Shown here: piece after piece, positions 12,126-25,200 of the stretch
How the letters are laid out: each line of letters opens with the position of its first letter
Position numbering within the stretch: the first letter of the stretch is position 1
DNA from: Diadema setosum
Lineage: Eukaryota; Echinodermata; Echinoidea; Diadematoida; Diadematidae
Direction of reading: 5' to 3'
Assembly (NCBI GenBank): GCA_033980235.1
Contig: CM067067.1
Location: 34,469,200 to 34,533,199 of the forward strand
DNA: 64,000 nucleotides
Made by a program: the position numbers and the translations under genes
The notes under the pieces: generated by a model
Databases searched by the model: none
Told to the model about the DNA's origin: nothing
Seen by the model: the letters and a program-made list of their open reading frames with translations, nothing else

Positions 12126-12639
12126 CATTATAATTATTATCAAATTATTGTTGACAAAAAAGACAGTGATCATCATGAAAATTTTCATTCTTCTTTGTTA
12201 CAAAAATAATGTTCATCGTAACTTTCCACACAGAGATCTATGTTCTTTCCCGTTAAATCAGTAGAACGCGATATATCACACTCTCAAAACTTATATGTCG
12301 AGACTGCATAAGTGATTTCATATTTTAGGTACATCAGATTCTGCAACACAAGAGGATTGTGCTTATACACATTCTAAAGTTTAATATTAGTCATAAAAAG
12401 AATTGGACTATGAACGAGTTTATAGGGTCTATACGTAAGACAGTATGGGCATATCCACTAAAAGTTTTAACGTGTGTGTTTTTTTTTTTTAGTTATTGTA
12501 TCTATATTATGAAAATATGAGAATCATGGCAACCCCAGAGACAGTCATATACAGTTAGCTATATTGCTATAATGTATTAACTGTTTATATCCATGTCCGT
12601 TCACTACAGTCGCTTTCGTTTACAATCCATTATATTGGA

Positions 12640-13135
12640 TGGGTTAGTCAAATACCGGTTAGTGATTGGCTAAACAAAGTCACGTGATGGAGGAACATTG
12701 GTTATGTTCGCCCATGGGAGAACATTTTTGTAATGTTCTACCATGGGAAAACATTTTCACGTAACAGAAGAACCCGCGCGCACACAGTGAATTTGGTTCT
12801 GCGCGAGCGATCGAGTGCGTTGTGCTGGTGGTTGACGTTGACGTATTTGACGGACTTGATTTTGACCAACCCATATAATATAACAGATGATGACTTTTGT
12901 TGTCGGGAACATACCAAATGTTCCACCCGAAGGGTTTGAAATGCTATTTCGGGAGGCTATAAGTCCCTCGACTTCGTCTCGGGACTTATAACCTCCCTCA
13001 ATAGCATTTCAAACCCTTCGGGTGGAACATTCGGTATGTTCCCTCCCCCGCCAGTCATCATCTATCTAACATGTCACGCGCAACCAGTATCTGTCTCCTC
13101 AACCGTAGAACATTTTATGTGTACTATGCGTCACT
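12640..13135. mobile_element. Foldback element with a 75-bp-arm core palindrome
   Basis: The core at 12896-13062 pairs GGGAACATACCAAATGTTCC and GAAGGGTTTGAAATGCTATT with inverted copies near 12985-13042, around a centre CCCTCGACTTCGTCTCGGG. Outer parts repeat CCATGGGAGAACATTT and CCATGGGAAAACATTT. GATGATGACT and AGTCATCATC bound the core. Non-coding. Confidence 0.65.
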
Positions 13136-13454
13136 CTCCCACCAAGTAACCCGCTGTGTTGCTCTCCCCTCATTTCTGTTTATAAGTTTCGTCTTTTTTA
13201 CGTTATTATTGTAACCGTATTTTCCGGCGCTTATCAGGATTTCCGACTCATTACAGCAGCATTTGAACATAATGTAATCCCTCCACTTTCACGGACCCCA
13301 ACTGAAATAAATCATAAACCTCAATGGGGAATAGATACGCCTCATTTGATCATGTGAAGGGACAGGTCATTATATTTTCTGATGAAACGGCGAGCCGAAA
13401 AGTTCTCCTCAATTAACCCACAACCTTTTTCATTTTCCCACGTATAACAGGAGA

Positions 13455-13550
13455 GATGGGGAGAGAGAAGAAAAGGAAGGAAAGAGAGAGAGAGAGTTAT
13501 ATAGATCCAGAGAGAGAGAGAGAGAGGGAGAGAGAGAAGGGGGAGGGGTA
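13455..13550 (+). repeat. GA-rich microsatellite
   Basis: GAGAGA runs with GGA interruptions. Opposite-strand open frames are artefacts. Confidence 0.85.
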
Positions 13551-14243
13551 GAGATAACAACCAATGGTTTGTAAAAGTGACAAATTGGTATCCCCTTTTC
13601 ATGTTCGACTCTCAGCAAGAACAAAGCTGAACAAAACAAAACAAAGAGTAAATGTCACGTGGCTTGAGGCGCAGAAAATTTGAAGTTTGACCGCAAAACG
13701 GTTTAAGCGCCATTTTTAGACATTTTAAAGTAAGTTCATAATCAGATAGCAAGAGCAAAATAAAACCTTTGCAATATACTTACTTTGCTGCATAAAAATA
13801 TCGCATTAATTTCCTGTATCCTTTGTTTTTTAGCAGGTAGAATCGCAAATTGTATCTCTAATTTGCAAGAATTCAGTTAACTTATTTTGCGATGAAACCC
13901 TGCATTTAATAGCCTTAAAAACGGAGAGGGCGTAGTTTACTCTATGGTAACGTCTACTTGTGAAGTAGAGTCTACGAGTAGAGTTAACTTCTGAAGCCAA
14001 AGTAAACGGAGGCGGCGTTATGCAGTTCGCTCCCCATTAGAGCTAGGATAGCAAACTATAAGCGCATAATCTCCTTCCATTTTTTCATATTCCTCAGTAT
14101 TTTTTTTTTTTTTTACTACTCTTTGATGGAAAAATACACCATGCCTAGACCCTAGACCTAGTTAATCAATGTTAACTGGACAATATGAAATCAGGATATC
14201 GGAATACCTCACTCACAAATTTCGAAGCATGGGAGAATGTTGA

Positions 14244-14489
14244 TCACAGACCATCACTGAGATGAGCGATGAGAAGCCCCAAGGGGATTCCAAGAAACTC
14301 TGCTTTGCTTCCTACAAGCACAATAATGGGAAAATCTATGCGCAGAGTAATTGATACGATTTCTTTTCTTTCCATAATGCTATTCACTTCTTTCATTTTC
14401 TTATAAACATTGGGTTTTTCTAGCTCCAACAACTCCAATTTCTTTCCAGTGCGTAAATGAAGTTTTATGACAAAACGAGCTAGCTCCAT
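14244..14489 (-). CDS. Unrecognised 81-residue reading frame
   Basis: The ATG at 14489 has a good context (A at -3, G at +4), and the frame closes with TGA. The product is mixed in composition rather than low complexity: a Lys/Glu-rich helix-like middle (residues 14-44) and a hydrophobic Leu/Ile/Val end (residues 52-77). No family is recognised. It could be a real small exon, a transposon fragment, or chance. No flanking splice pair was settled on. Confidence 0.2.
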   Translation of the reverse strand: MELARFVIKLHLRTGKKLELLELEKPNVYKKMKEVNSIMERKEIVSITLRIDFPIIVLVGSKAEFLGIPLGLLIAHLSDGL

Positions 14490-14937
14490 TCTTGTTTAGT
14501 TGAGATATTTGATTAAAGCTGCTAGAAAACAAACAAACAAAGAAAATAATAAGAAAATACAGGATATTTTTTGAACTTTAACTTCTAGAATATTCCTTGT
14601 TATGTCACAAGTGAGGTATAACCAGAAAGGTTTAATTTTGCTCTATCTGATGATGGACTTACTTCGGAAATGTTTAAAACTGGCACTTAGCTCACTTTTC
14701 AATAAAACTCTTCAAGAAATGTCAATCACTACCTTGACATACAAAATGAGCTTAGTATTGTACATGAATTTCAGAGGCAATTTTTAGTCATGGACTTCAG
14801 ATTGTCTGGACAATAGTCATGCATTGAAACAAGTGGTAAAGGATGCTATACTTCCATCTTAGAAGTGTTTATGAGGTCATTGGCATGATTATTTACATTG
14901 TACGAGTTTAATCTAAAAGTGTTTTGTTTTATTTATC

Positions 14938-14938
<1 letters not shown>

Positions 14939-15034
<96 letters not shown>

Positions 15035-15052
15035 TATATATATATATATTTT
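14939..15052 (+). repeat. Long (AT)n microsatellite
   Basis: About 90 bp of pure AT dinucleotides with minor breaks, followed by T and G runs. Its length may vary between individuals or be misassembled. Confidence 0.95.
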
Positions 15053-15221
15053 CTTCTTTTTTTTTTGGGGGGGGGGTGTAGAATGAACCCTCAGGCCTCA
15101 TGATGTCCTGATGGAATATGACCTTAAAGATGTGATTTACCTCTTGTTATTGTGATGGTGTTTGTGTAAGTTTGTCACGCAGGGAAGATGCCAGGAGATG
15201 GATGTTTCACAACATCATATA

Positions 15222-15401
15222 CAGGCGACTCCCATTATAATAAAGTCCTCCGGAGGGGCAGTTTTCTTTCATTACATCAAAATTTCATAACAACCAAAAG
15301 GAAATTTTGCACCATAGACATTAGTGAATATGATTTGGGGACCTGAAATTCACTTTGTTATATAATGTAATGTTTGCTGTAGTTTAAACGGGAGCCCCCC
15401 G
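15222..15401. mobile_element. Pogo/Tigger-like MITE, degraded copy
   Basis: Left end CAGGCGACTCCCATTATAAT after TA, then AGTCCTCCGG and GGCAGTTTTCTTTCATTA as in the better copies. The right end (AACGGGAGCC) is eroded. Confidence 0.65.
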
Positions 15402-16163
15402 TAGTTGTAACTCAGTAATACACGTAACGCAATACTGGCAGAGTAATTAGAGAGCTGTGCTTATGACTTTGGCATCACTTTGTGGTTCAGGACAGTCAAT
15501 CACACAACCAGGTTTGTTCATTTTTCTTTTTTTTTTTTTTTTTTGAACTTTTCATAGAAATCATGTACAGTTTAATAAAGTTCATTAACTACAACTGCTT
15601 GTGTGCATGTTCATTCATTTGAATGTCAGGGCCCCATAGATTGTCACACACTATCTTCATATACACCATACACGTACCAACCTGTCTCACGACTGTCTCA
15701 CGACTGTCTCACGACATTTACTCAATGAATGTAAGTATGGTGGTGAATCAAGGCAACTGGAAAAAAAAAAGAATCACAAGTACAATTAATTTCAGTACAC
15801 TTTGCTGTACCGACAACATCATGCAACCTGAGATGCAAATCAAAGTCTGGGAATCACTGCAGCATAAAAGGCTAGAAAGGTCTTTAAATTTTGTTTATGC
15901 TGTGAAATGCTTTTACTAAACACAACACAGTACTGTAAAACCACTGATTAAAAATAATCTATGCATTTTTGGTATTATTGCAAATAGAATTTCGAACTTG
16001 TACAATTGAAATAACTGATGGACACGGGTAGAATATTCAAAGTAGGTTTACACAATTACACAAATATTCCTCAAACATATGAACAAATGTTTCACCAATA
16101 TATGAGTATAGGTAAATATATAATATATGTGTGCATATTAGAAAATCAATACCAAATCATGTA

Positions 16164-16352
16164 CAGTGGACTCCCGTTATGACGAAGTCCTTGGGACCGG
16201 CAGTTTTCTTTCGTTATGTTGAAATTTCGTTATAACCGAACAAATAAACAATAAAAATACATACAGCCGATAATTATGCGGCCTTAATTTTTATTTTTTC
16301 GTTGTAACTGGAATTTTGTTACAACCGTGTTCGTTATAACGGGAGTGCACTG
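16164..16352. mobile_element. Pogo/Tigger-like MITE, good copy
   Basis: CAGTGGACTCCCGTTATGAC at the left and GTTATAACGGGAGTGCACTG at the right are terminal inverted repeats. TA flanks both sides. It has no coding capacity. TA duplication and CAGT ends fit Tc1/mariner-pogo relatives. Confidence 0.8.
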
Positions 16353-16469
16353 TAATAATATAATGCCCACATGACCAGAATTTACCTGCAGCTGTCAGAG
16401 GTCAATATATGCATATATCAGTACATGTATTAATAATACACATTATTACCTATACGAGGTAGTTTTGCG

Positions 16470-16545
16470 AGGCAACTGCAGTTGTTATTTTGCAGGGTTA
16501 AAGGTCAGCAGTTGTTATTTTGCAGGGTAAAAGGTCAGCAGTCAA
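16470..16545 (+). repeat. Direct duplication of a 28-bp unit
   Basis: GCAGTTGTTATTTTGCAGGG followed by TAAAGGTCA or TAAAAGGTCA occurs twice in tandem. The copies also duplicate a TTTTGCAG acceptor-like motif, but no exon is supported after it. Confidence 0.75.
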
Positions 16546-17142
16546 TATTCGTTTCGCCACGTCGCTGCGTGTCAGTTAAACACACCGTACCATACACAAA
16601 ACAATGTGTGCAAACAGTGCAATCTTCCGGTTTTCGCCATTCACTTTACACAGGGAGGTGGGAAGAGAAAGAGTGGGATCTCTCTCCCCACCTCCCTGCT
16701 TTAATGTAAACATTCCGATTGACCACGAAAAGAAAACATTCCCCGACGTCGTCGCTGGGTGTCGGTTACACGCACCGCAGGAGAATGCTAATAAATCAAC
16801 TCATACAAGGTCGACCACTTACAGCAGCACTACACGTCAAACAATAATGACTAGTCCATTTGTGCTCAATAACTGCAGAGTGACCATCAGTTTTACAACT
16901 TTCCAAATTTAAACAGAAGTAAAAATAAAGTGTAAAAGCTTTCAGATGTTTGAAGTTCGCCTGTTACAACTACATATGTATCTTTGAAGTTGGAGTTGAA
17001 TGATATACATTGATGAACAATTTTTTAATTATTCGACATGTTGATGATCTACAGGTAGTCAAATGTGGCTTGATCTATATCATAGTGTGTAGCCGTATTC
17101 ACATATTTTCTTAATTTACCTAGGGGATAGGTAATAATTATG

Positions 17143-17232
17143 ATATTGACTGGCCTTGAGGGAGATACCAGATAAAATATTGCCCGCCCCGAAAGAATAT
17201 TTTCTGGTATCTCCCTCGAAGCCAGTCAATAT
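17143..17232. repeat. 90-bp perfect-ended hairpin
   Basis: The stem ATATTGACTGGC with CTTGAGGGAGATACCAG pairs with its inverted copy on the right. The loop is CCCGCCCCG. A very small foldback element. Confidence 0.75.
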
Positions 17233-17247
17233 TATATAAATGTTATA

Positions 17248-17688
17248 CAGTTGAACCTCTCTTATCCGGCCTCCCTTTATCCGGATCTCTCTATTATACG
17301 GACGCAATCTCGCCGTGCATTTTTTGTTAAATAATTACCGGAGGAAAGGGGGATTCCCAACTCCTTGAGAACTCCTACACAGACACACATGAATTACATA
17401 TACTTGATACATTTCTTAATAGTTATTTAGGTAAATAATCCCAAGAATTTATAAAAGAAAATGATTTAATTCTTGCAAACACGAACCTCTATTTTGGGGT
17501 CTGTTACTGAGTGTAACAATGAAAAGGTTGCAGTATACACATTACTACATGTGGTACTACAATGGGCTACTGTACATGTGTACGTATATTATGTACATGT
17601 ATAAAGCATTGAGTCTCCCGTATCCGGCCAAATCCCTTATCCGGATGAGCCTCGGTCCCGACTTGTCCGGATACGAGAGGTTCAACTG
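17248..17688. mobile_element. 441-bp pogo/Tigger-like MITE with TATCCGG blocks
   Basis: CAGTTGAACCTCTCTTATCC and its inverted copy GGATACGAGAGGTTCAACTG form the ends, with TA on both sides. Sub-terminal TATCCGG motifs repeat on each arm. The interior is AT-rich and non-coding. It is a different family from the ACTCCCGTTATAAC elements. Confidence 0.8.
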
Positions 17689-17881
17689 TACATTGAAAAT
17701 AATGATATTATGACAATTTCTCAAAAACATACTTCTATATCTTGAACTCTACATGAGCACCGTCATTGAATGATGGCTTTATCAAAACTTGCTGGCAATC
17801 ATCTTGAGTAGAGATAAGAATTTACCGAACCTTGAATTGTTCTTCACAATACTAAAACAACTTTCACATTCAATACACATA

Positions 17882-18353
17882 CAGTGGACTTCTGCTATAA
17901 TGAAGTAGTCAAGACCGGCAATTTTTTTTTTCATTACTGTATAAGCTGTTATTTTCACGAATTTCGCAAATTGCAGTTGGATCGCGAATTTAACAACACG
18001 CGAAATCGTCTCCATGTGCTTTGTTAATACAGCATTAACGTAAGCGTCAGCATCGATTCGCGAAAACATCTCGCGAAAATGTCTATGACCTCGTCATTCG
18101 CGAAAATATCTGTACGCGAAAATAACGGCGTATACAGTATATATATATACAGTATATACAGTATATATGCGCTTAGAAACATCAGAATTAAGTGCTATAT
18201 AAATGCTATTCATTATCATTATTATAAAAATTTTGTTATAACCGAACAGTAAAGTATACAAAGATATATACATGATGTTTTGGGACCTGAATTTTTCCTT
18301 CCTTGTAATGAGAATTTTGTTATAACCTAGTTTGCTGTAACAGGAGTACACTG
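17882..18353. mobile_element. Pogo/Tigger-like MITE split by another element
   Basis: Ends CAGTGGACTTCTGCTATAAT and CAGGAGTACACTG are those of the 16164 family. The interior is interrupted at 17936-18138 by an ACTGTATA-type element and by TATATACAGTA repeats. Confidence 0.75.
17936..18138. mobile_element. ACTGTATA-type MITE nested in a pogo-like MITE
   Basis: Ends ACTGTATAAGCTGTTATTTT and AAAATAACGGCGTATACAGT are inverted. The interior has TTTCGCG motifs. Related copies lie at 38941-39137 and 63245-63480. Confidence 0.7.
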
Positions 18354-18488
18354 TACCAATAAACAGTTAACCTCAAGTAAGTGAGTAGCAATCAGTAACA
18401 ATCACAGGTCCAAAGTACATGCACTGACTTACACAAACACCATCTTGCACACCAGTCAAGTGAACACTGTTACTTGTTTTTGTAGAGT

Positions 18489-19072
18489 TAAAGGACAAGT
18501 CCACCTTCATAGACAGGTGGATTGAGTGAAGGCAACAATATTAGTAGAACACATCAATGGAAGTTTGGGGAAAATCGGACAATCCATTCAAAAGTTATGA
18601 ATTTTTAAAGTATCTGCGCAGTCACTGCTGGATGAGAAGACTACTACTATGTGGGATGTCACACGCTTACAACAATATAAGGAAAATAAAAAGAGCATTT
18701 CACAAAATTTTACTTTTTGAATAAAGTGCACATTTCTTCGACTTGTTACTGACATATGTTAAGGGTAATATTACTCCCCCTGCCTTCTGAAAGAGAGAAG
18801 TCCAGTGTTCTTTTGTTATGTGAGAAAAATGGAAATACACCCACATATGTATGTTGAATTTTCTTTATTCTTTCTTTATATTGTTGTACACATGTGACAT
18901 TACAAGCTATAGTAGTCTTCTCATCCAGCCGTGACTGATGAGCAGAAACTTCAAAAATTCATAACTTTTGAACGGACTGTCAGATTTTCCTCAAACTGTC
19001 ACTGACGTGTTCTACTATTATTGCTGCATTCACTCAACCCACATGTCTTTGAGGGTGAACTTGTCCTTTAAA
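18489..19072. mobile_element. 584-bp foldback element, full copy
   Basis: TTAAAGGACAAGTCCACCTT at the left pairs with GGTGAACTTGTCCTTTAA at the right. The arms extend through ACTCAACCCACATGTCT and AACTTTTGAACGGA blocks. Since it lies 100 bp past the aminotransferase stop codon, it probably sits in that gene's 3' UTR. On the minus strand it contains an AATAAA (18864-18869). Confidence 0.8.
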
Positions 19073-19177
19073 GTACCCTGAAATCCCTTTTGCTGGTGAA
19101 CAGATGTATGATGGCTTGATGGAATCAATTTCACTGCTGATCTCATAAACTCTTTGGTCTTTGCTCATTTGTACACT

Positions 19178-19207
19178 TCATTTGGTTTTCTTTATGACAG
19201 ACACTCG
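19178..19207 (-). CDS. Aminotransferase exon 12 (last, residues 448-456)
   Basis: A good polypyrimidine tract and acceptor (CTCTCTCTTTATTTCAG) precede nine codons, RVSVIKKTK, then TGA. The phase matches exon 11 exactly. This tiny basic tail replaces the longer C-terminal helix ending of many relatives. It is the least certain exon because it is short, but the total coding length becomes an exact multiple of three. Confidence 0.65.
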   Translation of the reverse strand, partial: RVSVIKKTK

Positions 19208-22200
19208 CTGAAATAAAGAGAGAGGCAAATTCAGCCCTGAGTCTAATAGTAAGTACAAGTATTCCTGGACCTGCCCATATTAGTATAAATACATTTGAAC
19301 TGTGTTTCTTAAAGGCCTAATCTGAACACGTAATCGAATCACTTCAACCACAAATGCTCTCCTGGTCAACAGTGTAAACCATCATTATCACTGCTATTGG
19401 TGAGTTGTTGACTTCAATGTCGACTTCCACAAAGTTTACTGATGAGAGGTACTGCATGTGTACGTAATTCTGGACACGACTATGCTACAGTTGTAATATC
19501 AGGCAATGGCTTGTGCAGGCACTGGCAAAACAATCTAATGACTCAGTTTATTACAACTGACTGACTGCTAATCATTCATTGCACATTATTCTATAAGTTT
19601 TGGCATTTTTGACATATAACAAGAGACATGAAATGATAGGGCAATGCCAAGGACTCAATGATAGCTATAGGAGAGCATAAGATTCATGTATGGATATCTT
19701 ATTTGATTTATTTATTTACTTTTTAAAATCATTTTTTTTTTGGATATATTATGTATAAATGCCCAAATTTCTCCTTCTCCCTTCTTTTATGCAAGATTAC
19801 ATAATTCTTTCTAAAGTTGTGCTCAAGAAGACATTTTATAATACTCTATGTGATGTTTTTACTCTTCATCTTCAAGGAAGACACAATTCTGAAAAAAAGC
19901 ACCACATCTAAAAGTTTTTCTATGCACAAGAACATTTGGCCCAAACTCAAAATATACAAGAATGTATTTGCTACATAATGGTTAATTTGGAAATGACATT
20001 TCCCTCTAATACTATAGTATATCCTTACAGAAGGGCTGATTTCATCGGGATCACACATACATGCAAATTTTGAAAAAGTATAGCAATTCACTTTGATTTC
20101 TCAAAGCCTGGTAGGCTTCATCGTTTTTATGACTGTAAAGGCAAGATGGAGTCACTATTTAGGTTCATTTATCATTGCCAAATGTGGCTCATTTATACAG
20201 ATATAACCTTTACAGGAGGTGTAATATAACACTATATCAACATGGGAGTAAAATTTTGTCTCGGGGTTGAAACGTAGCACCCAAGGAACCATCAAGAGTA
20301 ATATCACAACAATACATTATATAGTTTTTGTTATATTATAAATATATATTATATGGCTAACATAAATACACATAACTTCATTCTAGCCACATCTGCAATC
20401 ACTCAAATTCTGGAATTATACAGAGACTCCAACTCTCCTGCTATCAACGGGAGATCTCCTGCCGAAAGCTCATTTTTGCAAAATCTCCCATTCTAGCTTG
20501 AGATTTAATTTCTCCTGCCCTGGTTCTGTGTCTCCCCCTTGAAATGATTTCTTATTTAGTGTCATCGTATGTTGAAAAATAAGCCTTAGATAGCACGAGA
20601 GAGCATCTAGAACCTGAGAGCTGGATCCCAGCCGCAAGGAACATTGCGCTCATGATGTGCGCTTAGTGTACATCAAGTTTGAGTCTCTCGTTTGCTAGGG
20701 GTTTCAGGCGGGAGAATCTCCAGATCAGAAGGTGCTTGGGGTTGTAGTCTCTAATTATATTGTTTTAATAATGTGACATCACTGCCCAGAGACTAATCAC
20801 CAACTAGTATCTGTATAGACCAATTTAATATTCAAAATGATATCCTTTCTGCTGGAAAAGTAGAAAGAGAAATCAGCTTCCACTGGAGCTCTTCTCTGAT
20901 TAGCATAAGTAATCTGGTGTCTTAAAGTAGATATTAGTCCCCAAAGGTAAATGATCTCCTCTATGAATTGGATGATTAGATTTTAGTCATCAATGAGGTC
21001 ACTGCAAGGGAGGAATCTAGTCCAGATTGCATGTCACTGGGCTAAAGCTAGTCACTGGGCTGAAGTTGGTTATTGGGCTGAAGCTAGTCACTGGGCTGAA
21101 GCTAGTCATTGGGCCGAAGCTAGTTACAGGGCTGTAGCTAGTCATTGGGCTGAAGGTTGTCATTTGGGCTGAAGCTAGTCATTGGGCTGAAGCTAGTCAT
21201 TGGGCTGAAGCTAGTCACTGGGATGAAGCTAGTTACTGGGCTGAAGCTGGTCCTCCACCCAAGACACAAGAGCCTGCATGGACCAGAGAAGAAGAAACCT
21301 TTAACCCATCTGAGACTATAGTCCTGAGTACTGTACAAGTGGACATTTTTGTACACTTTGTGCGTGACATGAAAGCTGCACAAAAATAAATGCACCCAAA
21401 TAATTTTGCTTGTAATACAAAGTGTATGTAGTAAAATTCTATCTCTATGTTCTCACAGAATTAAAAACATGCAAAACTCATTGCACCTGACTGGGCGCAA
21501 CAAAAACTCATGCAAAAAATGTCCACTTTTACAGTATACTTGGCAGGTGTCTGTGAGAAATGCATGTATACCAAAATCACCTTATCTTCCATGGGATAAA
21601 TATGCACAAATACATATACATACCTAGTCCATCTTAACACACAAGTACTACTGCAGGAAATAACACTGAAATTGTCTCCATGATGATAATAATGATGATA
21701 ATATCAATAGTTGTTTTGTATGGTACTTTTCATCATCGTGCAAAGCTCAAATCCCTTTACAACAAATCATTACCCTGGTTGTGACAATCAAAATCACATT
21801 TCCATGCATGGTCTTTTGTCCATATCTTTTAAACCTGTTTGTTTACATTGAAGTGGCTGGTTATCTCCAACTGCGAACATTCAGCCTTAACTGAGAAAGG
21901 GTACTAGTACATATATATTAAGTTGATACCCTTCCCATCCCTAATAGCTGTTTGTTTTGTTGTTTTTGTTGTTTGTTTTGTTTTTTCTGTAAACTTTAGT
22001 TTACTTGACAGTTTCTGTCTTCTATTCTGGTTCTATTCTGGTTCACCAGTACTGTGAATTCACATTCTCACGCACTATTATATGATTATCATTATTGCAT
22101 TTTTCTATTTGGCATCAGAAATGAAAATAGGCAAACGTTGATTGAAACGTAAACTCACCTGAATGCCTTCTACAACAGGCCTGCAGTAGAGTCCCAGAAA

Positions 22201-25200
22201 CTCGTCCGTGATTGGTTCATCGCCCTGGAGCTTGACCGCCTCCATGGCGTCTGTCCCGTCAAAGTTCACGTAGCAGAGGCGGACGGTGAACTCCGTCCCC
22301 GGCCGCAGGAAGTCCGGTCCTCCGGCCATCAGCTGGAAGTGGACGATGGCAAGAGAGGACAGTGAGAGAACAGGAATATGACTTCATGTCTTGTGTCATT
22401 AAGTTTTTCATACCAAAAACTTGAGATGCATACTCTGTATATTCTGGCCCAACACTATCCAATGAGGAGCCTAATGAGAGATGCCATCAGGAGAGTATCG
22501 AAGATATACTAATAAGAAGGAGATGGAGGTAGATTGGGCATATCTTGAGGAAGGGAAGCTGATGGCATAACGAGGACAGCTCTTCACTGGACCCCAGAAG
22601 GAAGGTGAAGACGGGGAGGCCCAGGAACATCTGGTGACGGACCATGGAAAATAAAATGGCTAACCTCCACCAGACCTGGGGATCTCTCCAGAGAATGACC
22701 CAAGACGGATGGGAGTGGAGAGCTTTTGTTGCTGAGCTACATGCCAGGAAGCATACGGGACAGTTAAGTAAGTAAATAAGTAAGGCAAGACATCAAATTA
22801 GATTTAGAATGATTGTGTGCCTTCACAACAACCCAAGGTCAACTGTCACAGAAAACTTCAATGTGGATAAAACATGAATTTGAGAAACACTTGAACTAAG
22901 AGAGTTCTTGTGAATGAACAACAATTACCTTTTTTGTTGTTGTTTTATTTATAAAATACATACTGCCTTTTCACTACAAGATACTAACTGCTACTTCAGT
23001 CAATGGAATCATACCAGCACCTTCAGTGTAATTATTCAACCCACTTGGAAGCATGCCAACTACCAGTAGGCAACCACTTTCTGGGAGGCAGTTAAAGGTA
23101 CTGTTTACCATCGCCAGCAGTGATTTAAAAGATATTCGAGCTATCACATTTGATGCATATGTGTCGGTCAGTTGCATCACAAAACATCCTACCATATAAA
23201 CATTTTGCCATAAAGCCTCAAATATAAGGAGATATCACTATTTTTCTCAATAAACCATAACTGATGTATAGATTGTTTATTCTAGAAAATTTTATTAGAA
23301 CTAATGTTCACATTTGGTACATATAAGCTAAATCTGAGAGCATGCATACTTGCATACCTATTTATCAGCATTTCTTGAGACGAAAATTGTGGATATGAGT
23401 GAGTGGCAGGACTTGGGCTCTCCAATTTTGAATTTAAAGCACAGAGCACAATTCACAAAACCTCAACAACTTCATTTGAGGTTCCACACAACTTCACTGC
23501 GATCCATGAGACAACAAAGGGAGTATATTTTGTCAAAAATGGGAGGGTTTACAAACACACCATAAATGTTTTATCAACTTCTGTTCTTGCTTCCATATAG
23601 AATAGCACAATAAGCTTCTTTAAAGGACCTGTGCGATGCAAATGCATGTTGACTTGTGGTGATTTATAATACCTTCAACATCATGTATGTGGCCAAATGA
23701 ACATCGAAATACATGCCATAATAACAACTTTCCTACTATTTTTCTTCAGATTACTTGAATATGCCCACACACACACACAAAAAAAAAAACCCTCATTCAA
23801 ACCAAGATTCTGCTCATGACCTAATCAGTCACTCACTGCTTAAGTACTGATGTGATTGGAAGCCATTGGAATGTACCTTCCACTAGACTGAGCATAACTT
23901 GCATGATTCTATTACTAATATGATTACCAAAATACATGGCATGGAAGCATGAAAAATGATACACGTATAACCTTCTTTGACCTCGATGAAACTGCTTCAA
24001 ATTTTTTGACCAGATTTCACTCCATCTGTAAAAATCAATTTGAATGTGGTATAGAACCGCATCTTCCAATCACATTTGGGATTACTTACAGCGACAGATT
24101 TCTCAGCTAGAATGGCCTTGCACATGGCGTCTCCAGTGGTGATCCCCCGTTTGGCCAGGGCTGGACGGAGAATCTCAAAGTCTGGGAAGATGTAGAACCC
24201 ACCAGTGGGTTTCACTGCCTTCACACCTACAGCTGTCAACTCTCTGCGGAAAGAAAGAAAGGAAGGAGGGAAGGAAGGAGGGAAGGAAGGAGGGAAGGAA
24301 GGAAGGAAGGAGGAAAGGAAGAAAGAAAGAAAGAAAGAAAGGAAGGAAGGAAGGAAAGAAGGGAGAAAAGAAGGAGGGAAAGAAGGGAGGAAAGAAGGAA
24401 GGAAGGAAAGGAAGGAAGGGAAGGGAAGAAAGGAAAGAAGGAAGGAAGGAACAAAGGAAGGAAGAAAAGAAGGAAGGAAGTAAAGAAGGAAGGAAGGAGG
24501 GAAGGAAGGAATGAAAGAAAGAAGAAAGGACAGAAGGGAAGGAAGGAAGGAGGGAAGGAAGGAAGGAAGAAAGAAAGAAGGAAGGAGGGAAGGAAGGAAG
24601 AAAGGGAGGAAGGGAGGAAGGAGGGAAGGAAGGAAAGAGGGAAGGAAGGAGGGAAGGAAGGAAAGAAAGGAGAGAAAGGAAAAAAGAAAGTTAGGAAAAA
24701 AGGAAGTTAGGAAAGAAAGAAAGAAGGAAGGAAAGAAAGAAACAATCAATCAAACACACACAAACACACACAAACAAACAAACGGATAACTCAGCTTTTC
24801 ATTCTCAATTCTGAGAGATATGTTAACAAATAATTATTGTACCGTAGATAGTTTCATGGTCCTAGAATGTACAAGCAACTTAATGTATATGACAAACTAT
24901 TGAATAAAGCAGTGTTACAAAGATCTAGAGATACATGGATATGTAAAGTTTGTTGCTATTTGTGATGTGAGAGGAGGACTCAAGCATTGATTTACACATG
25001 GCAGACTTTAATCTTAGAACATAATTAATCAATGAAAGAGGTAATTACATTTGCTCCCCCACAATCACACATGGAGAATGTTTCACTTTCACTAAAATCT
25101 CACATGCATAAAATGATGCTTCAAAAAACTTCTCTATGTAATATCGCTTCCTGCTTGTAATAAAGCGTGTTTTGCTGTGCGAGCACAAACCTTCAACAAG

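Noticed and set aside
23997..24749. 250-residue minus-strand open frame with SFLPS repeats
   Set aside because: It is the translated pyrimidine tract running into the genuine exon 10; only 24090-24243 is coding.
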